From assembly GCF_900111295.1 (NCBI RefSeq), contig NZ_FOGT01000018.1, positions 1 through 64,000 of the forward strand: a DNA stretch of 64,000 nt. The letters run 5' to 3'. The notes beneath the pieces were generated by a model, which saw nothing but the letters and a program-made list of their open reading frames with translations, was not told the origin of the DNA and searched no databases. The position numbers were made by a program, and so were the translations under genes. Origin of the DNA: Salipaludibacillus aurantiacus (GTDB taxonomy: Bacteria > Bacillota > Bacilli > Bacillales > Salisediminibacteriaceae). This document shows, piece after piece, positions 46,190 through 55,613 of this stretch. The number at the start of each line of letters is the position of its first letter. The first letter of the stretch is position 1.

Positions 46190-46518
46190 GCATCAAGAAG
46201 ATTGAAAGCAAAGAAGAACTGCAGCAAGTACAAGGAGAAACAGAACGATTTTTTCTTTTAAAAAACAGTATTACTTGCCCTGTTAGCAGGGAAGCGTTGG
46301 AAGAAATGGAAAAGTATTCTGATTCCGACTCAGCTCTTCCTGTTTATTATTTAAATGTTCAGGAATTAAGGGAAGTGTCAAACGGAATAGCAGATGAGTA
46401 TGGTATAAAGCACGAATCTCCCCAAGTATTTTTAATACAAAAAAATGATGTTGTATGGGATGCTTCCCATTGGAAAGTAACAAAGAAAAACGCTGAAAGG
46501 GCTGCAGAAGCTCTTTAA
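46186..46518 (+). CDS. ytxJ: YtxJ, bacillithiol-associated thioredoxin-like protein
   Basis: 110 residues of the YtxJ (DUF2847) family, a thioredoxin-fold protein proposed as a monothiol bacilliredoxin. The single active-site Cys is in NSITCPVSREALEEM, where the second Cys of a CxxC is replaced by Ser. The ESPQVFLIQKNDVVWDASHW segment carries the cis-Pro. The GTG start overlaps the ytxH stop and has AAGGAGGA in front. Confidence 0.9.
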   Translation: MSIKKIESKEELQQVQGETERFFLLKNSITCPVSREALEEMEKYSDSDSALPVYYLNVQELREVSNGIADEYGIKHESPQVFLIQKNDVVWDASHWKVTKKNAERAAEAL

Positions 46519-46525
46519 AAAACAG

Positions 46526-46559
46526 ACTGTGCCGGTACTAATCACCGGCACAGTTTTTT
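46526..46559 (+). terminator. Terminator of ytxGHJ
   Basis: ACTGTGCCGGT pairs with ACCGGCACAGT over a 7-base loop, followed by TTTTTT. Confidence 0.92.
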
Positions 46560-46820
46560 AATACCTTGAATATTTTCCCCGATCAGCGCCATACTCCTGC
46601 TTTTGGTTACAATACTGATTGTAATCTCATTCGGCTTATTCACACCTTATCGTCAGGTCAAATAAATTACATAATAGGTTTACTAAATTTAGCCAGAATA
46701 TGTTGGATTAAAAAAATTATATATTTTTTTTAAAGAGTCGTGCATACTGATATGAAGGCATATTGAGATGCTCACTTCCACTTTACCGCTTAAAAGCGTT
46801 TAAGAATTAAAGAAAAGGTG

Positions 46821-46849
46821 GTGACATTCTTAAACGTATCGTATATAAT
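46821..46849 (+). promoter_or_regulatory. Promoter of aroA
   Basis: GTGACA (46821-46826), a 17-base spacer and TATAAT (46844-46849). The remaining 46560-46820 is AT-rich with no gene or riboswitch that I recognise. Confidence 0.65.
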
Positions 46850-46907
46850 AGTGGCTAAATCAAAAAAAGTCATATAAGACTTTGCTGCAAAGAGAGGAGT
46901 TTTCTTA

Positions 46908-48002
46908 ATGGGTAATGAACAATTAGAAGAGCTGAGAGGCCAGTTGGATAAAGTAAATGATCAGCTGGTAGAGTTAATTAATGAACGGGCAAAGATTGCT
47001 CAGGAAATCGGTCGAGTGAAGAGTGCGCAGGGTCTTAACAGGTTTGACCCGGTACGAGAACGAAAGATGCTTGATTCAATTGAGGCAAATAATGAGGGAC
47101 CTTTTGAAACATCCACCCTTCAGCATATTTTTAAAGAAATCTTTAAGGCGAGCCTGGAGCTTCAGGAAGACGATCACAGGAAAGCATTGCTGGTTTCCCG
47201 TAAAAAGCATCCTGAAGATACAATCGTAACCATCCGCGGCGAAAAAGTCGGGAATGGAGAGCAAAAATTAATAGCAGGCCCTTGTTCTGTTGAAAGCTTT
47301 GAGCAGGTAGACGAAGTTGCGAAAGCTTTGAAAAAAGAAGGGATTAAGTTTTTAAGAGGCGGAGCATTCAAACCAAGAACGTCTCCTTATGACTTCCAGG
47401 GCCTTGGTGAAGAAGGATTGAAAATTCTTAAAGAAGTAGCAGATAAACATGACCTGGCTGTTATTAGTGAAATTGTCACTCCGCACGATATTGAAAAAGC
47501 GGTGGATTACCTGGATGTCATTCAGATTGGTGCGAGAAACATGCAAAACTTTGAACTGCTGAAAGCTGCGGGAAGTGTAGATAAACCAATCTTATTAAAG
47601 CGCGGGCTTTCTGCCACAATTTCTGAGTTTATTAATGCTGCTGAGTATATCCATTCAAAAGGAAACGGAAATATTATGCTGTGTGAAAGAGGAATCCGAA
47701 CTTATGAAAAAGCAACCAGAAATACGCTTGATATTTCTGCTGTTCCGATCCTGAAACAGGAAACTCACTTGCCTGTCTTTGTAGACGTTACTCACTCGAC
47801 AGGACGGCGGGATCTTCTTCTCCCAACCGCCAAAGCGGCGTTGGCAGTTGGGGCTGACGGGGTAATGACAGAGGTCCACCCTGATCCGGCAGTAGCATTG
47901 TCTGATTCAGCCCAGCAAATGGACATTCCTCAATTCCATGAATTTATGGCACGCCTTGAAGAATCAGGTCTTTATAAGAAAAAGACAGCTGAAGTAAAAT
48001 AA
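46908..48002 (+). CDS. aroA: Bifunctional chorismate mutase / DAHP synthase
   Basis: 364 residues joining two enzymes of aromatic amino-acid synthesis. Residues 1-90 are an AroQ-type chorismate mutase ([28 protein letters not shown], ending RERKMLD). Residues about 115-360 are a type Ib DAHP synthase with [40 protein letters not shown] and [12 protein letters not shown]. In Bacillus the mutase domain serves as the feedback sensor for chorismate/prephenate. It follows the order ytxJ-aroA-ccpA of B. subtilis. AGAGAGGAG precedes the ATG. Confidence 0.95.
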   Translation: MGNEQLEELRGQLDKVNDQLVELINERAKIAQEIGRVKSAQGLNRFDPVRERKMLDSIEANNEGPFETSTLQHIFKEIFKASLELQEDDHRKALLVSRKKHPEDTIVTIRGEKVGNGEQKLIAGPCSVESFEQVDEVAKALKKEGIKFLRGGAFKPRTSPYDFQGLGEEGLKILKEVADKHDLAVISEIVTPHDIEKAVDYLDVIQIGARNMQNFELLKAAGSVDKPILLKRGLSATISEFINAAEYIHSKGNGNIMLCERGIRTYEKATRNTLDISAVPILKQETHLPVFVDVTHSTGRRDLLLPTAKAALAVGADGVMTEVHPDPAVALSDSAQQMDIPQFHEFMARLEESGLYKKKTAEVK

Positions 48003-48011
48003 AGATGCAAC

Positions 48012-48044
48012 GAAAAAGCTCCTTTCATATCAAGGAGCTTTTTC
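48012..48044 (+). terminator. Terminator of aroA
   Basis: GAAAAAGCTCCTT pairs with AAGGAGCTTTTTC over a 7-base loop. Confidence 0.9.
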
Positions 48045-48114
48045 CTGTTTTGAGATTAAGCAAGAATAGATAAAACGCTTTTGTGACACTCTATAGATAA
48101 GGGTGGGATACAGA

Positions 48115-48678
48115 ATGCGTTTAAGAAAAAGTTCAGCTTTTTTATTTGTATGTTTGCTATATTTGTTAAATGGATGCACGTTAAGCAATTATAATATTAA
48201 TACGCCAATTGAATATACAAAGTTTTCAAAGCCTCATTATACCTCAGAAGAAAAGGAAGATCTTGTAGCATTTATTTATGAAGCAGAGGCACATATACAA
48301 AAGCCGGTCAAAGATGCCGTGCTGAATGGAGACGGTGTTCCAGTGTTTCCGGCTGAATTTAAGACAAAAAACGATTTGTTTGAATACTTCCAGGCTGTTC
48401 TGTCAATTGAACTCGCTGATACGATGGCCCGGAAATTGTCAGATTTAAGCTTAAGTAAAGATGGAGAATATTTAGCTGCCGTCATTGACGCAAAGTATCC
48501 AACAATTGAGGATGCAACAGAAAATACAATCGCTCTTATCCAGCACACTACTGTCCATTCTGTAGTGGAAATGGAAATTATGGAAGGAAAAATACCATAC
48601 AGGCTGCAATACACTATTATGAAAAACCGTTTTGGGGAACATAAAAAAATAGTTCAGAAAACATATGTTGAATATTAA
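48115..48678 (+). CDS. Putative lipoprotein of unknown function
   Basis: About 187 residues. The N-terminus is a lipoprotein signal: MRLRKSS, a hydrophobic core, then the lipobox LLNGC, so the mature protein would be anchored on the outer face of the membrane through Cys. The remainder is mixed alpha/beta and soluble (EEKEDLVAFIYEAEAHIQKP, IALIQHTTVHSVVEMEIMEG) with no motif I know. ATG 48115 lies behind AAGGGTGGG; GTG 48103 overlaps it. It is inserted between aroA and ccpA, which are neighbours in B. subtilis. Confidence 0.72.
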   Translation: MRLRKSSAFLFVCLLYLLNGCTLSNYNINTPIEYTKFSKPHYTSEEKEDLVAFIYEAEAHIQKPVKDAVLNGDGVPVFPAEFKTKNDLFEYFQAVLSIELADTMARKLSDLSLSKDGEYLAAVIDAKYPTIEDATENTIALIQHTTVHSVVEMEIMEGKIPYRLQYTIMKNRFGEHKKIVQKTYVEY

Positions 48679-48869
48679 CTTTTAATGGAAAAAAAGCAGG
48701 ATGTTTAAATGCAAAGCAGTAAGAAATTTATAAAGAATTCTTAACTTTTGGCGGGGACGTGACGATATTATATAAGAATTTGCGCGCCTCCTGAAAGTGT
48801 CGTATTATAGCAGTACATTATGAAAGTATGAAAACCATATCATGTATGATATATAAGGAGGAGCAACAG

Positions 48870-49883
48870 ATGAATATAACTATTTATGATGTAGCAAGAG
48901 AAGCAGGAGTGTCTATGGCAACAGTTTCCCGTGTGGTGAACGGCAATCCTAACGTCAAACCGACCACAAGAAAGAAAGTACTTGAGGCAATTGAACGGCT
49001 CGGATACAGACCAAACGCTGTGGCAAGAGGTTTGGCAAGTAAACGTACAACTACAGTAGGTGTCATTATTCCTGATATTTCGAGCACGTTCTTTTCGGAG
49101 CTCGCCAGAGGAATTGAAGATATTGCGACAATGTATAAATACAATATTATCTTATGTAACTCTGACCAGAATAAAGAGAAAGAAATTCATTTAATTAACA
49201 CGCTTTTAGAAAAACAGGTAGATGGTATTGTCTTTATGGGCGGAGAGATTACTAAGGAACACGAAGAAACGTTCAAGAATTCCCCGGTACCTATTGTTCT
49301 GTCGGCAACTATTGATGATCAGAAAGAGTTCCCTTCAGTTAATATTGACTATAAACAGGCAGCTTATGATGCGGTAGCCGCATTAACAGGGCAGGGGCAT
49401 AAAAAAATAGCGATGCTCTCAGGAACACTGGAAGATCCTATTAACGGGTATATGAAATTCGCCGGATACAAAAAAGCACTCCAGGATGCTGGTCTCGATT
49501 TGAATGAAGATCTTGTAATCATTGGAGATTATACTTATGACTCAGGTCTGGAAGCTATGGAATCACTTCTTAAACTGGACGAAAGACCGACAGCTATTTT
49601 TGCATCTACCGACGAAATGGCCCTTGGAGTCATTCACGGAGCCCAGGATGCAGGGTTCAAGGTCCCGGACGATTTTGAAATTATCGGATTTGACAACACC
49701 AGACTTGCAACAATGGTACGGCCGACTTTAACGACAGTTGTGCAGCCTATGTATGATATCGGGGCTGTCTCTATGCGTTTATTAACAAAATATATGAACG
49801 AAGAAGAGGTGACAGATAAAGTAGTCCTGCTGCCGCACAGAGTGGAATATCGTCAATCCACGTCTTTTGGTGAAGCAGACTGA
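48870..49883 (+). CDS. ccpA: Catabolite control protein A
   Basis: 337 residues of the LacI/GalR family, the global carbon catabolite regulator that binds cre sites with HPr-Ser46-P. The HTH is [28 protein letters not shown] (residues 2-29), followed by the hinge [10 protein letters not shown] and a periplasmic-binding-like core ([24 protein letters not shown]). Length and location (aroA-ccpA-motPS) are those of CcpA. ATG 48870 follows AAGGAGGAG; an in-frame ATG at 48828 has no ribosome site. A likely target, the cre-like site before lutP, is in this window. Confidence 0.95.
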   Translation: MNITIYDVAREAGVSMATVSRVVNGNPNVKPTTRKKVLEAIERLGYRPNAVARGLASKRTTTVGVIIPDISSTFFSELARGIEDIATMYKYNIILCNSDQNKEKEIHLINTLLEKQVDGIVFMGGEITKEHEETFKNSPVPIVLSATIDDQKEFPSVNIDYKQAAYDAVAALTGQGHKKIAMLSGTLEDPINGYMKFAGYKKALQDAGLDLNEDLVIIGDYTYDSGLEAMESLLKLDERPTAIFASTDEMALGVIHGAQDAGFKVPDDFEIIGFDNTRLATMVRPTLTTVVQPMYDIGAVSMRLLTKYMNEEEVTDKVVLLPHRVEYRQSTSFGEAD

Positions 49884-50003
49884 GCTGTTATATCCTTTTC
49901 AGGGCTTTCCGTCCTTTTTTAATGGCGGGGCCTTTCCTTAATTGGAGCGTTCTCTATATAGAAATAAAGTGTATGAGAAATGTGCAGCGTTAGGGAGAGG
50001 GTT

Positions 50004-50816
50004 ATGAAAAAAATCGACTTATTAACACCAATAGGAATATTTATAGGGTTAACGGCTCTTTTGGCAGCTATTTATACAAATGCAGCAGGGTCAGGTGAAC
50101 TGACGGATTTTATTCAGGTTGCTTCCATGTTCATTGTTTTAGGAGGCCTGACTGCGGCGATGCTCATTAACTTTTCTATATCAAATTTACGGGTTCTCCC
50201 TAAAGTCATCAAGGAAACGTTTCAAACGAAAGATCTTAATTTACAAGAATTAATTGATACGTTTGTAAGTCTTTCTTCCAGAGCGAGAAGAGAAGGTCTC
50301 CTTGCGCTGGAAGCCGGGTTGGAAGATGTAGAGGATCCTTTTATTAAAAAAGGAGTTCTGCTGGCAGTAGACGGCATAGAACCGGATATTATAAAAGATA
50401 TTATGATGGCAGAAGTGGTAGCTATGGAGGAAAGGCACCGGAAAGGCCGGTATATTCTAGAGAAAGCAGGAGAGTATGCTCCGGCCTGGGGGATGATCGG
50501 AACGCTGGTGGGACTCGTGCTGATGCTGCAAAATTTAAATGACCCTGCCACCTTGGGTCCTAATATGGCTATAGCTTTATTAACGACCTTATACGGAACG
50601 CTGTTAGCCAACCTTGTATTTAATCCTATGGCAAATAAATTGGCTTTAAGCACGGAGGAAGAAGTTTTTGTTAAACAAATTGTAGTAGAAGGTGTCATAG
50701 GAGTACAATCCGGTCAGAACCCAAAAATATTAGAGGAAAAGTTAAGTGCCTTCCTTCCTAATCATGTAAAAACAGAGGAGGAGGAAGTGCTGGAGGAGAA
50801 GGTTGTGAATGGATAG
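50004..50816 (+). CDS. motP: Flagellar stator protein MotP (Na+-type)
   Basis: 270 residues with four membrane helices, homologous to MotA/PomA. With MotS it forms the Na+-driven stator of Bacillus flagella. The cytoplasmic loop (SSRARREGLLALEAGLEDVEDPF) contacts the rotor, and the Pro-containing third and fourth helices read EYAPAWGMIGTLVGLVLML and NMAIALLTTLYGTLLANLVFNPMANKL. The ccpA-motP-motS arrangement is specific for MotPS rather than MotAB. ATG 50004 follows GGGAGAGG. The stop overlaps motS by eight bases. Confidence 0.93.
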   Translation: MKKIDLLTPIGIFIGLTALLAAIYTNAAGSGELTDFIQVASMFIVLGGLTAAMLINFSISNLRVLPKVIKETFQTKDLNLQELIDTFVSLSSRARREGLLALEAGLEDVEDPFIKKGVLLAVDGIEPDIIKDIMMAEVVAMEERHRKGRYILEKAGEYAPAWGMIGTLVGLVLMLQNLNDPATLGPNMAIALLTTLYGTLLANLVFNPMANKLALSTEEEVFVKQIVVEGVIGVQSGQNPKILEEKLSAFLPNHVKTEEEEVLEEKVVNG

Positions 50817-51582
50817 ACGGAGGAACACTCAACAGGACAAAGGGGCTCCTAAATGGATGGTCACATTCTCCGATATGATGACACTTATTCTCGTTTTCTT
50901 TATCCTTTTATTTTCCATGTCGGTAGTCGACGCAAATAAATTCCGTGCCATTGCTGATTCTTTTCAGGACAGAGCTGTTTTCGATTTTTACCCCTCTCTC
51001 ATACCTTTTGAAAATCCCGCTGAGGACCGGGACGTAAAAATTGATCCTTATGAAGAAGAAGGTGAATCCTCTGATTCTTCAACTGAATTAGACGGAGAGG
51101 AAATGAATGAACAGCTGGATCTTTTGCTTGAAGAGGTTGAAGACTACCTGGAGACAAATGATTTGCAACATGAAATAACGGTTTCCCGGGATGACAGGGG
51201 AGTCGTGCTCGTGTTACAGGAGCAAGCACTGTTTAAGACGGCGAGAGCTGATATTATTAAGGATGCCGAGCCTTTTCTGGAGAAAGTAGGAACTTTGCTC
51301 AATGGAATTCCCAATATGGTAAAAGTTGAAGGCCATACTGACAGCCGTCCCATTAATACTGTCCAATACCCTTCAAATTGGGAATTATCAGGAGCAAGAG
51401 CGAGTAGTGTGATAAGATTTCTAATATCGGATAAAGAGTTGGAGCCTCGCAGGTTTCTTGCAGTAGGGTATGGGGATACACGGCCGGTAGCTCCTAACAC
51501 GAGCGCCGATAATCTTCAGAAAAACCGGCGGGTTGTTATAGTTATTTCAGATCCGGCATACGAAAATAGTGAGTTATATTAA
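50809..51582 (+). CDS. motS: Flagellar stator protein MotS (Na+-type)
   Basis: 257 residues, the MotB/PomB-type partner of MotP. There is a single transmembrane helix with the ion-binding Asp (APKWMVTFSDMMTLILVFFILLFSMS), a linker rich in Asp/Glu/Ser (about 75-105), and a C-terminal OmpA-like peptidoglycan-binding domain (VKVEGHTDSRPINT, SNWELSGARASSVIRFLI, YGDTRPVAPNTSADNLQKNRRVVI). The highly acidic linker is plausible for a protein exposed to salt. It overlaps motP by eight bases and ends at a terminator at 51595. Confidence 0.93.
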   Translation: MDRRRNTQQDKGAPKWMVTFSDMMTLILVFFILLFSMSVVDANKFRAIADSFQDRAVFDFYPSLIPFENPAEDRDVKIDPYEEEGESSDSSTELDGEEMNEQLDLLLEEVEDYLETNDLQHEITVSRDDRGVVLVLQEQALFKTARADIIKDAEPFLEKVGTLLNGIPNMVKVEGHTDSRPINTVQYPSNWELSGARASSVIRFLISDKELEPRRFLAVGYGDTRPVAPNTSADNLQKNRRVVIVISDPAYENSELY

Positions 51583-51594
51583 TTAATCCGGGTT

Positions 51595-51620
51595 TAACAC
51601 CGGATTTTTTATATTTTAGC
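51595..51620 (+). terminator. Terminator of motPS
   Basis: AATCCGG pairs with CCGGATT over an 8-base loop, followed by TTTT. Confidence 0.8.
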
Positions 51621-51848
51621 TTAGTTAAAGGTGAGTGCTGACTTTTTAATTCTCTTACTCTGGAACAAGTGCGGGCAGTCAATGCAAAAAGAGCTTACTT
51701 AATCAGTGGGTTCACTCCCGGCGAAGGCTTACACCACAGGCATAAGTGCACCATAGGTCATTAGGAGCTTCAGCTAAGCCCTTCACGTCCTGTGAAAACG
51801 CCGAAGTCACCACATCCGTGTGGAAGTTCGCTGTGTTTCCTTTATCTG

Positions 51849-51955
51849 AGGGCTTGTCTTCAACTAACTTTCCCGATGGACTGCTTCGGGAAAGTGGATT
51901 TCAAACAGTGCCGATCCTCCCGGTCTCCTCGCCTTCTTTCACCGGAAGTGTATGT
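51849..51955. repeat. Stand-alone copy of the inner repeat module
   Basis: 51849-51902 matches 43378-43431 with very few differences over about 53 bases, including most of the ACTTTCCCGA-GG hairpin. The similarity weakens but continues through CTCCTCGCCTTC at 51925-51936 and a CACCGGAAGTGTATG end like that at 12338-12352. The GAGGCTGGGACA ends are absent here. The gap 51621-52061 holds this repeat and no supported gene. Confidence 0.7.
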
Positions 51956-52061
51956 TTTCATCAGCTTGATGCAAGCTGTATTTTTAAGCATGGTATTTCG
52001 CAAATTTATGAAAACCCGCAATGAATTTTAATAAAGCCATTTAAAAAAGGAGTGGTTATTA

Positions 52062-52775
52062 ATGGCGATAGGAATTATAGGAGCCATGGACGAAGAAATA
52101 GATTACTTTCAGGAGTACATTGAAAAATCCGTTAAAGTTGAAAAGGGTCATCAGACGTTCTATAAAGGAAACTGGAACGGGGAAGAAACTGTCCTTGTAA
52201 AAAGCGGTGTAGGTAAAGTAAATGCGGCTATGGCGGCTCAAAAAATGATCGATCTATTTGACGTTACAAAAATTATTTTTACCGGGGTGGCCGGAGCTGC
52301 GAATCCCAGCCTTAACGTAGGGGATATACTGATTTCTGTTTCTTGCCAGCAGCACGATATTGACGCTTCTCCTCTTGGTTTTAAGAAAGGAACTATACCT
52401 ATGTTTAACGGACCGTCTGATTTTAAGGCAGATCCTGTTCTTGTAGATACAGCTTACAACTCAGCCCAGAAAACAGCCGGCCAACAGAAAGTATTAAAAG
52501 GGAAAGTAGTAAGCGGTGACCAGTTCATAGCCGATAAGGAAAAGATTAGAGAACTTCGCGAGCTGTTCAATGCTGACTGTGTGGAAATGGAAGGCGCCGC
52601 AGTTGCCCAGGCAGCCTGTTTTAACAACATTCCGTATGTCGTTATCCGCTCGATTTCAGATAAAGCCAATGGGGAAGCCAACAGAAGTTTTCAGGATTTC
52701 ATGAAAACAGCCGCGGATAATTCGGCAAAAATTGTTGCTGATATGATGAAAAGCATAAAAAACGAGGAAAATTAA
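52062..52775 (+). CDS. mtnN: 5'-methylthioadenosine/S-adenosylhomocysteine nucleosidase
   Basis: 237 residues; splits adenine from methylthioadenosine and S-adenosylhomocysteine, recycling SAM by-products. The opening GIIGAMDEEIDYF has the conserved catalytic Glu region, followed by VKSGVGKVNAAMA, FTGVAGAANPSLNVGDI, CVEMEGAAVAQA (ribose-binding Met-Glu) and RSISDKANGEA with the catalytic Asp. AAAGGAG precedes the ATG. It is placed between motS and acuC, outside the usual Bacillus mtnN location near yrrT, and has repeat DNA on its left, so a second copy elsewhere is possible. Confidence 0.93.
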   Translation: MAIGIIGAMDEEIDYFQEYIEKSVKVEKGHQTFYKGNWNGEETVLVKSGVGKVNAAMAAQKMIDLFDVTKIIFTGVAGAANPSLNVGDILISVSCQQHDIDASPLGFKKGTIPMFNGPSDFKADPVLVDTAYNSAQKTAGQQKVLKGKVVSGDQFIADKEKIRELRELFNADCVEMEGAAVAQAACFNNIPYVVIRSISDKANGEANRSFQDFMKTAADNSAKIVADMMKSIKNEEN

Positions 52776-52787
52776 TCCTCGTTTTTT
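52757..52787 (+). terminator. Terminator of mtnN, overlapping its 3' end
   Basis: AAAAAACGAGGA (52757-52768) pairs with TCCTCGTTTTTT (52776-52787); the left arm codes for the last residues. Confidence 0.9.
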
Positions 52788-52985
52788 GCTGCTGTTGATT
52801 TGTTAACTTTTTTGTTGATTTCTAGCTTCATGCCGTGGGCGGTTCGGAGCCTCTTCAGTACAAAAAACCTGTGGAGGCCTTTTTAATTTCCAGATCTTTT
52901 ACGAGAAAAGTGATCGCTCGCTCTGAAAAATAAAACGGCAATTTGAAGCTTTTTATAAACAAAGCTGGCAGAAGGTAATGCAAGA

Positions 52986-54161
52986 CTAAGATTTAACTTT
53001 TTTCTGATGGTCGTAAATTGGCTTTAATGCTTTTAATAACGTTCGTTCATTCTTTTTTTCAATTTCTTTTTTGCGTGGAATCATCGGATACAGTCCTTTT
53101 GGATCATACCATTCAGGCGGAAGCTGAACAGGAGCTTCTTCCTGCCAGTTATCCAGCCATACTTTAGGAATAGATTGTTTAAGAGCTTCCTTCTGTTCTG
53201 ACATTTCAAGCCAAATTAAAGACCATGCTCTTGGGACAACTCTCCAGATGTCGTAGCCGCCTCCACCGACTGCTATCCATTTCCCGTCGCAGAATTCGTG
53301 AGCCAGTTCATGAGCTAATTTAGGAATTTCATGAAAAATATTAATCGTTCCGCAAAGGTGGGTAAGTGGATCGTAGTAATGGGCATCAGCCCCATTCTGG
53401 GTTAAGATGATATCCGGCTTAAAGTATTCAGTCACTTCCCTCATAGCTGCTTTGTAAGCCACCAGCCATGACTCGTCTTCAGTAAATGCTTCAAACGGAA
53501 TATTAAAAGAATAACCATAGCCGTCTCCGTGTCCTCTTTCGTTAACATGGCCTGTGCCTGGAAAGAGAAAACGTCCGCTTTCATGAAAAGAGAGCGTACA
53601 AACATCCGGGTCGTTGTAGAAAGCCCACTGGACCCCATCCCCGTGATGAGCGTCTGTATCTACATACAGTACGCGGGCATCATATTTTTTACGTATATAT
53701 TCAATAGCAATTGAACTGTCATTATATATACAGAAACCTGAGGCTTTTCCTCTGAAACCGTGGTGGAGTCCGCCGCCCAGGTTTAAAGCATGCTTGTAAC
53801 CGTTATCAAAAACATAATCCACTGCTGCAAGCGTTCCTCCTACAAGCCATGCGGCCGCATCATGCATATGAGGAAAGACCGGGGTATCTTCTGTTCCTAT
53901 ACCGAAGGTGGTCCGGTAAGACGAACGGCTTTGTCCCTCCGCTGCACCTATAACTGCTTGCACATAGTCTTCATCATGAATCAGCAATAGCTCGTCAATG
54001 GTCGCTTTTCTGGCAGGCAATATAGTTTCAGGGGATAGCGCGCCAAGTTTCATCAGTAAGTCGTTTGTTATTGATAAACGATGCTGGTTGAAAGGGTGCT
54101 CATTATGAAATTTATATTGAAGTTGCTCGGGTGAAAAGATATATGCTGCTTCCTGACTCAT
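52986..54161 (-). CDS. acuC: Acetoin utilization protein AcuC (class I histone deacetylase-like)
   Basis: 391 residues of the zinc deacetylase superfamily. In B. subtilis AcuC deacetylates and so reactivates acetyl-CoA synthetase AcsA. The signature segments are HPFNQHRLSIT, LGGGLHHGFRGKASGFCIYND (catalytic His pair), VDTDAHHGDGVQWAFY (metal Asp/His), LTQNGADAHYYDPL and GGGGYDIWRVVPR. All expected catalytic residues are present. The ATG overlaps the acuB stop by four bases. acsA, the usual divergent neighbour, is not in the window. Confidence 0.95.
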   Translation of the reverse strand: MSQEAAYIFSPEQLQYKFHNEHPFNQHRLSITNDLLMKLGALSPETILPARKATIDELLLIHDEDYVQAVIGAAEGQSRSSYRTTFGIGTEDTPVFPHMHDAAAWLVGGTLAAVDYVFDNGYKHALNLGGGLHHGFRGKASGFCIYNDSSIAIEYIRKKYDARVLYVDTDAHHGDGVQWAFYNDPDVCTLSFHESGRFLFPGTGHVNERGHGDGYGYSFNIPFEAFTEDESWLVAYKAAMREVTEYFKPDIILTQNGADAHYYDPLTHLCGTINIFHEIPKLAHELAHEFCDGKWIAVGGGGYDIWRVVPRAWSLIWLEMSEQKEALKQSIPKVWLDNWQEEAPVQLPPEWYDPKGLYPMIPRKKEIEKKNERTLLKALKPIYDHQKKVKS

Positions 54162-54808
54162 GGTTTCATCTCCAACTCTGTAGGCCAGATAATCTTATAA
54201 TTTGCTTCTTTCAATGATTTTAATAAGGGGCGCATATCCATACACTGGACACGAAAAACAAGAATTTTTTTAGTGTTATCACTAAAAGACTGGTATACCA
54301 GAACACTTTGAATATTAATTTGGTGATCCTTTATAATGTTAGAGACCTCAGATAACTGTCCGCTTTCATTCGGCACCTCAATTTCAAGACGTGAAGTTGG
54401 CATAGCGGCTCCGGTCAACCTTACAAGGGTATGGAGCAAATCGGTTTCTGTAATTATTCCTGCAAGGACGCCGTCCTCTTCAACAGGGAGGCAGCTGATC
54501 TGATTTTCAGTCATCGTATTGGCTGACTCTTCGACAAAATCAAGCGGAAGAGCAGTTATGACATTTTCTATCATAACCTTGGAAACAGGAAGGTTAATAA
54601 ACTCTTTATGCTTCTCATCAAAAATTGAGGGAGCAGCGTCCCTTAAATCCCTGTCTGACACAATACCTAATATTTCATTTTGTTTATTAACGATTGGCAA
54701 ATGCCTTATTTTATGTGTTTTCATTAAATCGAGCGCTTCCGACACAGGCATATTCCGTTGTGCAACTATAATATCTTTTTTCATAATATCCCTTACGTTC
54801 ACTGACAT
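54158..54808 (-). CDS. acuB: AcuB, CBS-pair and ACT domain protein
   Basis: 216 residues. Two CBS motifs fill residues 1-135 (VRDIMKKDIIVAQRNMPVSEALDLM; LPVSKVMIENVITALPLDFVEES), and an ACT-like domain follows (SRLEIEVPNESGQLSEVSNIIKDH). CBS pairs usually bind adenine nucleotides and would report energy state. The exact role of AcuB in acetoin use is unsettled. It is the middle gene of acuABC with a 4-base overlap to acuC. Confidence 0.92.
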   Translation of the reverse strand: MSVNVRDIMKKDIIVAQRNMPVSEALDLMKTHKIRHLPIVNKQNEILGIVSDRDLRDAAPSIFDEKHKEFINLPVSKVMIENVITALPLDFVEESANTMTENQISCLPVEEDGVLAGIITETDLLHTLVRLTGAAMPTSRLEIEVPNESGQLSEVSNIIKDHQINIQSVLVYQSFSDNTKKILVFRVQCMDMRPLLKSLKEANYKIIWPTELEMKP

Positions 54809-54822
54809 ACCCCTTCCTGTTC

Positions 54823-55464
54823 TCAGAACATATATTTATGTTTAAATCTGACACGGTTAAATTCGTGTACCGCATCGGGAGAAACACGTTTACCAATTCG
54901 CGCCATCAGGCAGTTTGCCGGGTGTGAACAGATTTCAGGATCATCTGTCGCATACCATTCCAGACCGCCTGTTTTCATAACTTTTTCCATTACATCTCTG
55001 TACTCCCAAATTGACAGGCCTGTCCCCCGCAAGTCCCAATGCCAATAATATTCCGTAGTAATAATAATATAATCCTCCATTGCCTCGTCCATCATCGAGA
55101 CTTTCAGAAGGTGTTTGGCTATTTGATACCCCCGGTAATTAGCAGAGACTTCAATAGCGCCCAATTCGAGGAGGTTATCCAGCTCTACTTCCGACCATCT
55201 TTCCAGAGGATCGGGATAAAGATAAATAGCATAGCCAACTATCTTGTTATCTTCCCTTGCGACAATAATCCGGCTTTCGTCCAGATCAGCTACTTTAAGA
55301 AGTGCTTTTTTCTGCTGGGGAGGAGGACGGAAAGCGAGAAGCCCTTCATCAAAAATACACTCTTCAATTACTTGTTTCTCAACAGGGCCTTCAATAAGAA
55401 ATACTTTGTTATCTTTTGCTTTAATTTCCATCGAATGATATGTTTTACGGTGCTTCACAGGCAT
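54823..55464 (-). CDS. acuA: AcuA, protein N-acetyltransferase for AcsA
   Basis: 213 residues of the GNAT family. B. subtilis AcuA acetylates a lysine of acetyl-CoA synthetase and switches it off. The acetyl-CoA loop region reads LLELGAIEVSANYRGYQIAKHLLKVSM, followed by YIIITTEYYWHWDLRGTGLSIWEYR and WYATDDPEICSHPANCLMARIGK, typical of AcuA. AAGGTGGG directly precedes the ATG. It is first of acuABC. A TATAGT -10-like box lies upstream on the minus strand, with no clear -35 or cre site. Confidence 0.92.
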   Translation of the reverse strand: MPVKHRKTYHSMEIKAKDNKVFLIEGPVEKQVIEECIFDEGLLAFRPPPQQKKALLKVADLDESRIIVAREDNKIVGYAIYLYPDPLERWSEVELDNLLELGAIEVSANYRGYQIAKHLLKVSMMDEAMEDYIIITTEYYWHWDLRGTGLSIWEYRDVMEKVMKTGGLEWYATDDPEICSHPANCLMARIGKRVSPDAVHEFNRVRFKHKYMF

Positions 55465-55564
55465 CCCACCTTGAAGAAAATGTAGTCTTAATAATCTGAC
55501 AAGACCTTTCTTTTACTATACCATAATCGCTAATTATCCGAGAGGAAAACAAAGGAAATTATAT

Positions 55565-55604
55565 AAAAAAGAGAGAAATCCGCCAGCAGCGGTTTCCCTC
55601 TCTC
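55565..55604 (-). terminator. Terminator of the PBP gene
   Basis: On the minus strand AGAGAGGGAAACCGC pairs with GCGGATTTCTCTCT, with a small mismatch, followed by six T. It separates the PBP gene from acuA. Confidence 0.85.
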
Positions 55605-55613
55605 AAGAGTTAA

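Noticed and set aside
51792-51808. cre-like sequence TGAAAACGCCGAAGTCA
   Set aside because: It breaks the 14-base cre spacing and lies in repeat DNA away from a promoter.
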